Source of the DNA: DATKZH01 sp964475955
GTDB lineage: Bacteria; Planctomycetota; Planctomycetia; Pirellulales; Thermoguttaceae
Assembly (NCBI GenBank): GCA_964475955.1
Contig: CAYYZY010000037.1
Coordinates: 1 to 49,101 of the forward strand
DNA length: 49,101 nucleotides
Direction of reading: 5' to 3'
Shown: positions 7,903 through 18,083 of the stretch, one piece after another
Layout of the letters: each line of letters opens with the position of its first letter
Numbering within the stretch: position 1 is the stretch's first letter
Position numbers and translations under genes: made by a program
Notes under the pieces: generated by a model
Seen by the model: only the letters and a program-made list of their open reading frames with translations
The model's database searches: none
Told to the model about the DNA's origin: nothing

Positions 7903-10900
7903 TCAGCAATCGTTGTGCCTGCGGGGCGTGGGGAGTTTGAGTTGGAAGACGGCTCCGCCTCCGGGGTTCGACGCGGCGGAGATCTCGCCGTCGTGGGCCT
8001 CGACGATCGTCCGGCTGATGGCCAGGCCCATTCCCAGGCCGCCGGCCTTGGTGGTGACGAACGCGTCGAATATCTTCGTTGCATCCTGCGGCAGACCGGG
8101 TCCGTTGTCGGCGACGGAGATCGTGGCGAAGGGACCGCTCGCCCCGGTGCGAATCGCCACGCGCGGCCGGCCATTGCCCCCGGGGCCGTCGAGCGCCTCC
8201 AGGGCGTTCTGGATGAGATTGACGAGCACCTGCTGGATCTGAACGCGGTCGACGAACGCCGCAGGGGCCGGTTCGGAGAGCTCGGGGCTCAAGGTGACCC
8301 CGCGGCGGTGGGCTTCGAAGGCGAGCAGATCCACCGACTCGCGAACCACTTCGTTCACGTCGACGCGCGCGCGATGCGGCGGCGCGCGGCGAACGAAGTC
8401 GCGCAGCCGCTGAATGATCCCTCCCGCACGCGCCGCCGTTTCGGCCATCGCCGCGTTCCATTCGCGCAGGGTTTCCACGTCGAGCTCTCCCTCCGCGGCC
8501 AGGCAGTTGCCGCTTGCCTTGGCGAAGTTCACCACGGCGTAAAGGGGCTGGCTGATCTCGTGGGCGATGCCCGCCACCATCTCGCCCATGGCGGAAACGC
8601 GCGACACGTGGGCCAACTGGGTCTCCATCTCGTGCAGTCGCTCCTGCGCCTGCTTGCGCTCGGTGACGTCGGCGAAGATCGACTGGATGGCGGGTCGGCC
8701 GCGGTAGGTCAACCGGGTGCCCGAGACCTCGACGTCGACGACCCGGCCGTCGGCGGCCAAGAGCCTCCGCTCCACCGGCGGGGCCGGCGTGCCCGTTTCC
8801 AGGACGCCCCGGATGCGCGACGCGATCTCGGCTTGGTCGTCGGGGTGCACGAAATCGAGCACGCTCTTGTCGACGATCTCCTCCATGGAACCATAACCGA
8901 GCATGCCGAGCGCCGCCCGGTTCGCGTACCGGATCCGGCCGTCCTGGTGGATGGCGACTCCGTAGGTCGAGTTTTCCACCAGGTCGCGATATCGCTGCTC
9001 GGAATCTCGGAGCGACTGCTCCGCCCTGAGCCGGGCGATCGCGCCGCCCATCTGGTTGGCGATCGCCTCCAGTGCCGGTCGGCACGACTCGGGCACGTCT
9101 TCCCGCACGTGCGAAGCGACGTTCATGTGGCCGATGACCCGATCCTCGTGGCGCAACGGCAGGGTGGCAAAGGCGCGCAGCCCTCCGCGTGGCTCAGCGT
9201 CGTTCCGTGGCAGGTCCAACCGGCCGTGCTCGGTATAGATCGGTTGCGTCTCTTTCAGCAGCCGTACGTGGGGCGAATCGGGCTCGTAGTGGGAGACCGC
9301 GGCGACGAAGGCCGGTCGGAGTCCTCGATGACAGGCGAGTTCCAGGCTTCCGGAGAACTCGTCGACCAGGTACACTCCGCCGCAGTCCATCTGCGCGACG
9401 CGGATCGCCGCCTCGAGCCCCAAGCGCAGGCCCTCGTCGAGCGAGTTGGTCGCCCCGAGCGCCGCGCCCAGGTCGCGTTGGACCCGGACGAGGTCCTCCG
9501 CCTGCTTCCGATCGGTGACGTCGCGAAGGATCCCGCGGACGCCCACGACGTCGCGGTGTCGTTCGATGGCCGACGACGAGTACTCGACGTAGCGGAGGCC
9601 CCCGTCCTTGTGGATCATCACCGCCGAGTCGGTGGCCTCCCCTTCCGAGAGCACGCGCTCGAACGTCCGTTGGGTTTGGGGAAGGCTGTCTTCAAGCAGG
9701 AACGCGCCGAAGTGCGTGCCGGTGATCTCGTCGGGGGTGAAGCCCAGCAGGCTTTCGATCACCGGGTTGACCGAGGTGACGACTCCCCGGCGATCGAGCG
9801 TGAAGATCACGTCGGTCATGCGGTCGACGAGGTCTCGATATCGTTTCTCGCTCTCGCGCAAGTCGCGGAAGATCAGCAGCTCACCGAGGGCGTCTCCGAG
9901 CCGGCGCCCGATCTGCTGGAACAGCCGGCGCTCCTCCTCCGTCCACGCGCGCGCGTGCGAGCACTGGTGCATGCCGAACACCCAGGGCTCGCCCGTCTTG
10001 GGGTAAACGGCCATGCAGATCTGCGACGCGACGTCGAACTGCGCCGCAATTTGCTCGCACACGGGTCGCTCGGTGCCGAACGTGGAGCAAACGGGCTCGT
10101 CCGACGCCAGGGCGTCGGCCAGGTCCCGCGCCAGGCCCCGCGTCATGGGAACCTCCTGGTTGATGACGCACGCGCCCGGATACTCCGGCCGCGTACGTTC
10201 GACCGGCACGCGGAACGAGGGCGCGTCGGGATCGCACGGGTAGAGGAGCCAGACGCGGTCGCAGTCGTAGATCGAACGCACCACCTCCGCGGCGTCCCAG
10301 AGCATCCGCTCCACGTCGTCGGCCTGCTGGATCGCCCGATTCACGCGATCGAGACTTTCCAGGAAGTGCACTCGTCCCCGGCGGGCCTCTTCGGCCCGCC
10401 TGCGCTCGGTGACGTCGCGGGCGACGCAGAGGACGCAATCCTCACCGCCGATGACCGCGCGCTTCAGCCGGTTTTCGCACCAGAACAGCTCGCCGCTCTT
10501 CCTCCGGCAGTGCCACTCGAAGGCAATGGTTCCCTCCCGGGCCGATTTGCGGATCAATCGCTCAGCCTCCGATTGCGTGAACGGCGGCCCGCCCACGCTG
10601 ATATCTTCGACCGCCATCGCCATCATCTCCTCCCGCGTGTACCCAAAGGCGTCGAGCGCCGCCCGGTTCACGTCCCTGAAGGCGCCGGTCTCCGCGTCGT
10701 GCACGAAGATCATGTCGTCGGCCGCGTCGAACAGTTCGCGGTAGTTCCTTTCCGAGGCATTGATCGCCCCTTCGGCCCGTTTGCGCTCGGTCACGTCGCG
10801 GACCAAGCCGAGCATGCGCAGCTCCTCGCCCAACTGAACGAGGCAGGCGCGGACCTCGACGGGGAACGTCGTGCCGTCCTTGCGGCGGTGGACACCCTCG

Positions 10901-11283
10901 ATCGTGATCGGCTCTCGGGGAACAAGGGACTCCCAGAACCGCTCCCGGTGCCGACGGCTTTCGACCTCCGGATCGACGTCGGCCAGGGTCATCGACAACA
11001 GCTCCGCGCGCGTGTAGCCGAGGCTGTCGCAGGCGCGCCGGTTGACGTCCAGGATCTTGCCGTCCAGCGTGCAGAGGAAGAAGGCATCGGCCGCCTGTTC
11101 GACCGCCGCTCGGAAGAGCTGCTCGCTGGGGCGCGGGGCCGCCTCGGTCCGTTCGGGGAAAGCCGAGCCGCCCGCCCCGCAATCGGTGCGCGGGTCGCTT
11201 CCGGCCGACGCATTGTCCCCCGCCGCGCGGCCTTTCGCCGACTTCCCCCCAGGCGCGGGGGCGTTCGGGTTGTTCGCAGGCAT
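7903..11283 (-). CDS. Multi-PAS/GAF sensor histidine kinase
   Basis: A soluble hybrid of sensor modules and a histidine kinase, 1126 residues from the ATG at 11283. In order: a low-complexity N-terminus, PAS (about 55-170), PAS (180-300), GAF (305-475), PAS (478-598), GAF (605-755), PAS (765-885), HisKA with the phosphorylated His908 in AHEISQPL, and HATPase with NLIQNALEAL at 1022, DNGPGLP at 1059 and GGLGMGL at 1081-1087. Each PAS ends in the usual DVTERK-type linker. There are no membrane segments, so it is cytoplasmic. The GTG at 11358 would add 25 residues; neither start has a strong ribosome site. No response regulator gene is adjacent, so its partner and signals are unknown. Confidence 0.9.
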   Translation of the reverse strand: MPANNPNAPAPGGKSAKGRAAGDNASAGSDPRTDCGAGGSAFPERTEAAPRPSEQLFRAAVEQAADAFFLCTLDGKILDVNRRACDSLGYTRAELLSMTLADVDPEVESRRHRERFWESLVPREPITIEGVHRRKDGTTFPVEVRACLVQLGEELRMLGLVRDVTERKRAEGAINASERNYRELFDAADDMIFVHDAETGAFRDVNRAALDAFGYTREEMMAMAVEDISVGGPPFTQSEAERLIRKSAREGTIAFEWHCRRKSGELFWCENRLKRAVIGGEDCVLCVARDVTERRRAEEARRGRVHFLESLDRVNRAIQQADDVERMLWDAAEVVRSIYDCDRVWLLYPCDPDAPSFRVPVERTRPEYPGACVINQEVPMTRGLARDLADALASDEPVCSTFGTERPVCEQIAAQFDVASQICMAVYPKTGEPWVFGMHQCSHARAWTEEERRLFQQIGRRLGDALGELLIFRDLRESEKRYRDLVDRMTDVIFTLDRRGVVTSVNPVIESLLGFTPDEITGTHFGAFLLEDSLPQTQRTFERVLSEGEATDSAVMIHKDGGLRYVEYSSSAIERHRDVVGVRGILRDVTDRKQAEDLVRVQRDLGAALGATNSLDEGLRLGLEAAIRVAQMDCGGVYLVDEFSGSLELACHRGLRPAFVAAVSHYEPDSPHVRLLKETQPIYTEHGRLDLPRNDAEPRGGLRAFATLPLRHEDRVIGHMNVASHVREDVPESCRPALEAIANQMGGAIARLRAEQSLRDSEQRYRDLVENSTYGVAIHQDGRIRYANRAALGMLGYGSMEEIVDKSVLDFVHPDDQAEIASRIRGVLETGTPAPPVERRLLAADGRVVDVEVSGTRLTYRGRPAIQSIFADVTERKQAQERLHEMETQLAHVSRVSAMGEMVAGIAHEISQPLYAVVNFAKASGNCLAAEGELDVETLREWNAAMAETAARAGGIIQRLRDFVRRAPPHRARVDVNEVVRESVDLLAFEAHRRGVTLSPELSEPAPAAFVDRVQIQQVLVNLIQNALEALDGPGGNGRPRVAIRTGASGPFATISVADNGPGLPQDATKIFDAFVTTKAGGLGMGLAISRTIVEAHDGEISAASNPGGGAVFQLKLPTPRRHNDC

Positions 11284-11463
11284 GGTCCCGGGCCCCACAA
11301 AGCGGCGCAGTCTCGACGAGCCGATGCCGCGAAGGTCGCCGCAGATTGGAAAAGACACTCACGGGCCGAACGGGAAGCCGATCTGCCCCCGCACCAGCCC
11401 AACGCTCGTGCATCCCCTAGGCTACCGGACCGCCGGAGAAACGACAACGGGGGCGTCGCCCTG

Positions 11464-11883
11464 TCAACCGGGCGTCCCGCGGTGCTCGGAACTCGCCGCC
11501 CTGCGCCGCGCCACCCGCAGTTGTGCCCGCGCGTGCAGCATGTTGCGGTAGAGCTGTTCGCGTTGTTCGAGATCGTGGGCGAGTCGGGCCTGGGCGGCGT
11601 CGAGTTGCTCTTGGAGGACGGCCTCGTCGAGGTCTTCGGCGGCGATGGCCCGGTTGGTGAGCAAGGTGACCACGTCGGAGACGACCTCCACGAAGCCGTT
11701 TTCCACGTAGTAGCGGCTCGTCTGGCCTTCGTGCGTGAAGCGGAGCTCGCCCATGCCCAGCCGGCCCACCAGCGGCGTATGCCCGGGAGCGATGCCGATC
11801 TCGCCGTCGGCGAGCGGCAGGGCGACGAACTCGGCCGGCTCGTCGAAGAGCGATTTCTCAGGCGTGACCACGATGACCTGCAT
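11464..11883 (-). CDS. atpC: ATP synthase epsilon subunit
   Basis: A 139-residue F1 epsilon subunit, part of the central stalk that links rotation to catalysis and can inhibit ATP hydrolysis. The N-terminal beta domain shows QVIVVTPEKSLFD and the conserved GEIGIAPGHTPLVG; a C-terminal helical hairpin of about 50 residues (AAEDLDEAVLQEQL onward) follows. It is the last gene of the minus-strand atp operon and follows atpD after a 190-base gap filled by a simple repeat, an unusually wide spacing for this pair. ATG 11883 (MQVIVV) is preferred to the start four codons upstream because it matches the family N-terminus. Confidence 0.93.
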   Translation of the reverse strand: MQVIVVTPEKSLFDEPAEFVALPLADGEIGIAPGHTPLVGRLGMGELRFTHEGQTSRYYVENGFVEVVSDVVTLLTNRAIAAEDLDEAVLQEQLDAAQARLAHDLEQREQLYRNMLHARAQLRVARRRAASSEHRGTPG

Positions 11884-11944
11884 GGCAAGAACCACCCATC
11901 AACCTTGCTTCGTCGCCCCGTAAACGCGTGGGTCTCGTACCTCG

Positions 11945-12075
11945 ACCCACTCTACCGCCACTCGCCCCTCCCCACTCCCGACTCCCGACTCCTTACTCCC
12001 CACTCCCGACTCCTTACTCCCCACTCCCGACTCCCTACTCCAGACTCCTTACTCCCGACTCCCGACTCCCCACTC
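11945..12075. repeat. ACTCCCG-type simple-sequence tract
   Basis: About 18 imperfect units of the type CTCCCGACTCC, ACTCCTT and CCCCACTCCCG fill the gap between atpD and atpC. They are pyrimidine-rich on the plus strand and purine-rich in the sense of the atp operon. Similar tracts recur at 34883-34921, 35068-35107, 36518-36554 and before 37576. Confidence 0.8.
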
Positions 12076-13561
12076 ACCAGCCCTTGCTCTTCAGCCACTT
12101 GGCCTTCATCTCTTCGGCCTGTTGGGCGGCCTGCTCGATGGCGCCGACGTACATGAATGCCTGCTCGGGCAGGTGGTCCCACTTGCCGTCGGCCAGCTCC
12201 TCGAAGCTGCGGATGGTTTCTTCCAAGGGGGTGATCTCACCCGGCTTGCCGGTGAACACCTCGGCCACGAGGAACGGCTGGGAGAGGAACCGTTCCATGC
12301 GGCGCGCCCGCTGCACGGTCAGCTTGTCCTCCTCGCCGAGTTCGTCGACGCCCAGGATGGCGATGATGTCTTGCAGCTCGCGGTAGCGTTGGAGGGTTCG
12401 CTGGACGCGTCGGGCGATCGTGTAGTGCCGGTCGCCCACGTACTGCGGATCGAGCACGCGGCTGGAGGAGGCCAGGGGGTCGACGGCGGGGTAGATGCCC
12501 TTCTCCGAGATCGCGCGATCGAGGTAGATGAACGCGTCGAGCTGCCCGAAGGCCGTGGCCGGGGCGGGATCGGTGGGGTCGTCGGCCGGCACGTACACCG
12601 CCTGGACCGAGGTGATCGCCCCTTTCGCCGTCGAGGCGATCCGTTCCTGCAACGCGCCCATCTCGGTGGCCAGGGTCGGCTGGTAGCCGACGGCCGAGGG
12701 CATCCGGCCCAGGAGGGCCGACACCTCGCTGCCGGCCTGCGAGAAGCGGAAGATGTTGTCGATGAACAACAGCACGTCGGCCCCGGTCGTGTCGCGGAAG
12801 TACTCCGCCATGGTCAGCGCGGAAAGCGCCACGCGCAGCCGCGCGCCCGGCGGCTCGTTCATCTGGCCGAACACCATGCACGTCTGCTCCATCACCTTGC
12901 GCCCGGTGTCGCCGATGTCGGCTTCCTGCATTTCCAGCCAGAGGTCGTTCCCCTCGCGCGTGCGCTCGCCCACGCCGGCGAACACCGAGTAGCCCCCGTG
13001 CGAGCTGGCGATTCGGGCGATCAGCTCCGTGAGGATCACGGTCTTCCCCAGGCCGGCTCCGCCGAACAGGCCCGCCTTGCCGCCGCGCACGAACGGGGTC
13101 AACAGGTCGATCACCTTGATGCCCGTCTCGAACACCTCGGTCTTGGTCGACAGGTCGGTCACCTCCGGCGCCTCGCGATGGATGGGCCAGCGGTCGTCGG
13201 CCTCGACCGGACCGCGCCCGTCGATCGGCTCCCCCGTCATGTTGAACACGCGGCCCAACGTCGCCTGACCGACGGGCACCTTGACCGGGCCGCCCGTGTC
13301 GACGCACTCCATGCCGCGCACCAGGCCGTCGGTGCTCCCCAGCGCGATGCACCGCACGACGCCGCCGCCCAAGTGCTGCTGCACCTCGGCCGTCAGGCAG
13401 ACGTGAATGCCCTTGTGCTCGCTGTCCACCGTCACGGCGTTGTAGATCGCCGGCAGGGCGTTTTCCGGGAACTCGGCGTCGAACGTCGAGCCGATCACCT
13501 GGATCACGCGCCCGGCCGGGCGTTGGAGGGACGCGTTGGAGGACGTGGCCGTGGTCGACAT
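12074..13561 (-). CDS. atpD: ATP synthase beta subunit
   Basis: The catalytic F1 subunit, 495 residues from the ATG at 13561. The Walker A loop reads GGAGLGKT (most homologues have GGAGVGKT); GERTREGNDL, LLFIDNIFRFSQAGSEVSALLGR and the QPTLATEMGALQERI block are all present, so the nucleotide site looks intact. It ends KWLKSKGW. It lies between atpG (40 bases upstream) and atpC, in the standard order. The frame continues 11 codons upstream (MTIASARREIL), but the ATG at 13561 (MSTTATSS) agrees better with family length. The last bases touch the ACTCCCG-type repeat, which starts immediately after the stop. Confidence 0.96.
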   Translation of the reverse strand: MSTTATSSNASLQRPAGRVIQVIGSTFDAEFPENALPAIYNAVTVDSEHKGIHVCLTAEVQQHLGGGVVRCIALGSTDGLVRGMECVDTGGPVKVPVGQATLGRVFNMTGEPIDGRGPVEADDRWPIHREAPEVTDLSTKTEVFETGIKVIDLLTPFVRGGKAGLFGGAGLGKTVILTELIARIASSHGGYSVFAGVGERTREGNDLWLEMQEADIGDTGRKVMEQTCMVFGQMNEPPGARLRVALSALTMAEYFRDTTGADVLLFIDNIFRFSQAGSEVSALLGRMPSAVGYQPTLATEMGALQERIASTAKGAITSVQAVYVPADDPTDPAPATAFGQLDAFIYLDRAISEKGIYPAVDPLASSSRVLDPQYVGDRHYTIARRVQRTLQRYRELQDIIAILGVDELGEEDKLTVQRARRMERFLSQPFLVAEVFTGKPGEITPLEETIRSFEELADGKWDHLPEQAFMYVGAIEQAAQQAEEMKAKWLKSKGW

Positions 13562-13601
13562 GAGTATCTCTCGCCTCGCAGAAGCAATTGTCAATTCACG
13601 C

Positions 13602-14519
13602 TTACTTGTTGAGCGCCTCCGCCCCGGCGATCACCTCCAGCAACTCGTCGGTGATCTGGCCCTGGCGCGCCCGGTTGTAGGCCATGCTGAGGTTTTCGAT
13701 CATCGCGTCGGCGTTTTCCGTGGCGGCTTTCATGGCCATCATCCGCGCGATCTGCTCGCTGACGGCCGCGTCGAGGAAGCACTTGAACAGTTTCGCCTTG
13801 AAGCTGGCGGGCACCAGCTCATCGACGATACTCTTCGCCGAGGGAAGGAACTCGTACTCGCATTCCTGCTCGCGGTCCCTTTCGGCGTTGTCTTTTCCTT
13901 CTCCTTCGTCCCTTTCCTCGTCCTCATCGGCGGCGCTGACGACCAAGGGAAGCAACGTCTCCAGGACGGCCCCTTGGCGGCTGAGCGACTCGAACTTCGT
14001 GTAGGCCACGTCGAGACGATCGAGCCGGCCCGCTTCGTAGTCGGCCAAGTAGCGGTCGGCGAGCAACTCGACCTCCTCGAAGGAGGGGCGGTCCTCGAAA
14101 TGGTTGAAGGTCTCCTGCGGCTGGATTCCGCGGAAACGGAAGGCCGAGATGCCCCGGTTGCCGGAGACCTCGAGCCGCACTTCCGGCACGCCATCGCGAA
14201 ACGCCTTCCATCGGTCGTTGGCCAGGCGCAGCACGCCGGCGTTGTAACCGCCGCACATGCCCCGGTTGGCCGTGAGCACCAGCAGCGTCGCTCGAGCGGT
14301 CTCGTCGTGCACTTCCAGCAGCGGGTGTTCCAACTCCTGCCCGCTCGCCGCCAGGTGCCCCACCAAGGTGGTGATCCGCTCGGTGTACGCCGCCGCCGCG
14401 ATGGCCCGATCCATCGCCCGCTTGAACCGCGCGGTGGCGATCAGCTCCATCGTCCGCGTGATCTTGCGGATGTTGCGAATCGAGGCACGGCGTTTGTCGT
14501 ATTTTCGGGCCTTGGCCAT
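13602..14519 (-). CDS. atpG: ATP synthase gamma subunit
   Basis: The rotor shaft of F1, 305 residues. The N-terminal helix RRASIRNIRKITRTMELIATARF, the central LTANRGMCGGYN block and the C-terminal AMIENLSMAYNRARQGQIT helix are all typical. An unusually acidic insertion occupies about residues 197-222 (AADEDEERDEGEGKD onward), where many homologues have a short loop facing the c-ring side; planctomycete and chloroplast gammas are known to vary here, but a regulatory role is only a guess. ATG at 14519 follows a CTCAACCCTCAA-type leader. It lies between atpA and atpD, as usual. Confidence 0.95.
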   Translation of the reverse strand: MAKARKYDKRRASIRNIRKITRTMELIATARFKRAMDRAIAAAAYTERITTLVGHLAASGQELEHPLLEVHDETARATLLVLTANRGMCGGYNAGVLRLANDRWKAFRDGVPEVRLEVSGNRGISAFRFRGIQPQETFNHFEDRPSFEEVELLADRYLADYEAGRLDRLDVAYTKFESLSRQGAVLETLLPLVVSAADEDEERDEGEGKDNAERDREQECEYEFLPSAKSIVDELVPASFKAKLFKCFLDAAVSEQIARMMAMKAATENADAMIENLSMAYNRARQGQITDELLEVIAGAEALNK

Positions 14520-14524
14520 CTGCG

Positions 14525-14600
14525 CGGGTTTGCGGTTTGAGGTTTCAGATTTGGAAGTTGAGGGTTGAGGCTTGAGGAGTCAGATTTGAGGGTTGAGATC
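14525..14600. repeat. GAGGTTTGAG-type simple repeat between atpA and atpG
   Basis: The 149-base gap between atpG and atpA holds degenerate units such as GGTTTGAGG, AGATTTG, GAGGGTTGAGG and CTTGAGGAG. Downstream, at 14640-14668, a second short tract repeats CCACTTGCCACTTGCCA. In the sense of atpG the first tract is a CT/A-rich leader directly before its ATG. Confidence 0.6.
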
Positions 14601-14668
14601 TAGGTATTTTCAAATGACGAAGGACGCTCTACGTTGCACTCGCCACCTGCCACTTGCCACTTGCCACC

Positions 14669-16210
<1,542 letters not shown>

Positions 16211-16818
16211 GAGCGGTCCTCTGGATCATACGCTGGCGGACGTTCTTCAACTGGGTGGCGACCGAGCCGTCGTACACGGTGTCGCCCACGCGCACCACCA
16301 CGCCGCCGATCAGCCCCGGGTCGACGACCTGCTCCAGGATCGGCTCACCGTCGAGGAGGCGGCGCAGGCTGCCGGCGATGCGCCCGGCCAGCCCGTCCCC
16401 AAGCGGCGTGGCCGTGGCCACGCGCACGCGCACCTGGCCCTGCATCCGCTCGTAGAGCGCGCGGGCTTGGCGGTGAATCGCGCGCAGGCAGTCGAGCCGG
16501 CCGTGGCGGCTGACGACCTTGAGGAAGTCCAACACCAGCGGCGAGACCCGGCCGCCGAGCGTGCGATCGAGGACGCCCATCTTCTCCTCGTGCGACACGA
16601 GCGCCGAGGCCAAAACCTGTTCGAACTCGGGGAAGCGGTCGAGCACGTCGGCGATGAGCGAATCGAGCTCGGCGAGCACCGACTCGGCCAGCCCGGCGCC
16701 CTCGGCCGCCCCGAGCAGGGCCTCGGCGTAGACGTCGCCGACGTGCTCGACGCCCACGTCGGCGTCGATCTGCGCGGCGACTCGGGCATCTCGCGCTTCG
16801 GGGTCCTGGGCCATCGCT

Positions 16819-17460
16819 TCATCCACCTATCGGTCCGTCGCCCTCGGTTCCTCGCCGGCCGAAATCGGCCACCGCCTGCTCGATCAGGTGCGCGTGGGCC
16901 TGGGGGTCGAGCCGGCCTTCGACGATCCTACCGGCCAGGTCGACGGCCAGTGTGGCGCTCTGCTCGGCCAACTCCCGGAGCGCGTCGGCGGCGGCCTGCT
17001 CGATGTCTTCCACGGCGCGACGGTGTTCGGCCTTGGCGTCGGTCCTGGCCCGTTCGACGATCTCGCGGCCGGCCTGCTCGGCGTCGCGCCGGGCCTTGTC
17101 GAGCATTTGCTGGACCTCCTCGCCCGAGGCCGCCAGGCGGTCTTCGTACTGCTCGAGCAGCCGCCGCGCCTCGGCGTTCGATCGTTCGGCCGAGGCGATC
17201 TCATCGGCGATCCGCTGCTCGCGCTTCTGGAGCCCCGTGGTAATCGGCCCCCAGGCGAACTTCCCCAGCACGAGCAGCAACACGACGAACACGACGGCGG
17301 TCCAAATCGCCAGATCGCTTCCCACGCCCTCCCAGGTTGTGGGAAACGGACTCAGGCCGGGGTCTCCGGAGGCCCCAGCCTCCGAGGCGCCGGCTGAAAC
17401 GGCGGCCGCCGCAACGAGGCCCACTCCGACCACCATCACCAACAGGACTCGCGTTAACAT
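16819..17460 (-). CDS. atpF: ATP synthase subunit b
   Basis: The peripheral-stalk membrane subunit, 213 residues. Unlike the usual b subunit it begins with a signal-peptide-like segment (MLTRVLLVMVVGVGLVAAA, ending near ASEAGAS), then a short Pro-rich linker, then the true membrane helix (about 52-68, IWTAVVFVVLLLVLGKFAWGP) and a long charged coiled coil to the C-terminus. A cleavable leader on b is inferred, not proved. It is 29 bases downstream of atpE and four bases upstream of atpH. The length beyond the usual 160 residues is mostly this leader plus the linker. Confidence 0.93.
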   Translation of the reverse strand: MLTRVLLVMVVGVGLVAAAAVSAGASEAGASGDPGLSPFPTTWEGVGSDLAIWTAVVFVVLLLVLGKFAWGPITTGLQKREQRIADEIASAERSNAEARRLLEQYEDRLAASGEEVQQMLDKARRDAEQAGREIVERARTDAKAEHRRAVEDIEQAAADALRELAEQSATLAVDLAGRIVEGRLDPQAHAHLIEQAVADFGRRGTEGDGPIGG

Positions 17461-17489
17461 CGTACTTGCGCCTCAGCCGAAGGGACCTG

Positions 17490-17888
17490 CTAGTTGAAGA
17501 TCTCCAACAGGCAAATGATCAGCGCGAGAAACGCGATCCCTTCGATCATTGCGGTGGTGATGATCACGACCATTTGCATGTTGGCGGCGGCCTCCGGCTG
17601 CCGGGCCATGCTTTCGACGGCCGTGGATGCGATCTTGGAAATGCCGTAGCCGGCTCCGATGATGGTCAACGCAACCCCAAGCGCAACCCCGAAGAAGCTC
17701 AGGAAGTGCTCCTCCGCCTCCGCCTCCGCCTTCGCCAACTCGGCCTCCCTCTCCGCCAACTCGGCCCCCTCCTCCGCCACCGCAAGCGCCTGCTCCTCCG
17801 CGGTGGTTTCCGGACCCTGCGCCAGCGCGGGCGCGCCGACGAACAACCATGCGAGCGTCAACGCTCCAAACACCACTGCTCTATTCAC
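17490..17888 (-). CDS. atpE: ATP synthase subunit c with N-terminal leader
   Basis: The rotor-ring subunit. The usual two-helix hairpin lies at about 64-130: GVALGVALTIIGAGYGIS, the RQPE loop at 96-99, and the second helix with the ion-binding Glu116 in AMIEGIAF. The sodium-type set of c subunits (Gln in helix 1, Ser or Thr after the Glu) is absent: Ile and Gly stand there, so proton use is inferred. In front lies an unusual leader: a signal-peptide-like stretch (2-24, ending GAPALAQ) and an Ala/Glu-rich helix to about 60. GTG 17888 is chosen because AAGGAG lies seven bases upstream; the longer open frame to 18083 runs into a repeat. Confidence 0.93.
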   Translation of the reverse strand: MNRAVVFGALTLAWLFVGAPALAQGPETTAEEQALAVAEEGAELAEREAELAKAEAEAEEHFLSFFGVALGVALTIIGAGYGISKIASTAVESMARQPEAAANMQMVVIITTAMIEGIAFLALIICLLEIFN

Positions 17889-17984
17889 TTCGACTCTCCT
17901 TCTGAAAGCGTTTTGTCGTCTTGACCGACCGCGACACGGCCCGAACACGACCGTGCGCGATTCCTTGGCACCGAGGTTGCCCCG

Positions 17985-18057
17985 GGAGGGAACGGCCTCT
18001 GTGCCGTTACGAATTCCCGGCAACGGCGGAACGCCGCGGAGGGCGTTCCCTACAGTT
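17985..18057. repeat. Dispersed 73-base palindromic element, copy A
   Basis: Lies between atpB and atpE. It contains GGGAACGGCCTCTGTGCCGTT, then GAATTCCCGGCAACGGCGGAACGCC and GGAGGGCGTTCCCTACAG. The inner GGAACGCC and GGCGTTCC can pair. A clear relative lies at 41549-41623 with the same order of blocks, so this is one family in two places in this window. Confidence 0.75.
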
Positions 18058-18083
18058 TGTATGAGCGAATCGCGCAAGGTCAT

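Noticed and set aside
7000..12156. Plus-strand open frame of more than 1700 codons
   Set aside because: It is antisense to the histidine kinase and atpC. In high-GC genes the antisense frame is often open. No domain is seen in its translation.
17889..18083. Longer start for atpE
   Set aside because: The extension runs through the palindromic element; GTG 17888 has an AAGGAG site seven bases upstream.
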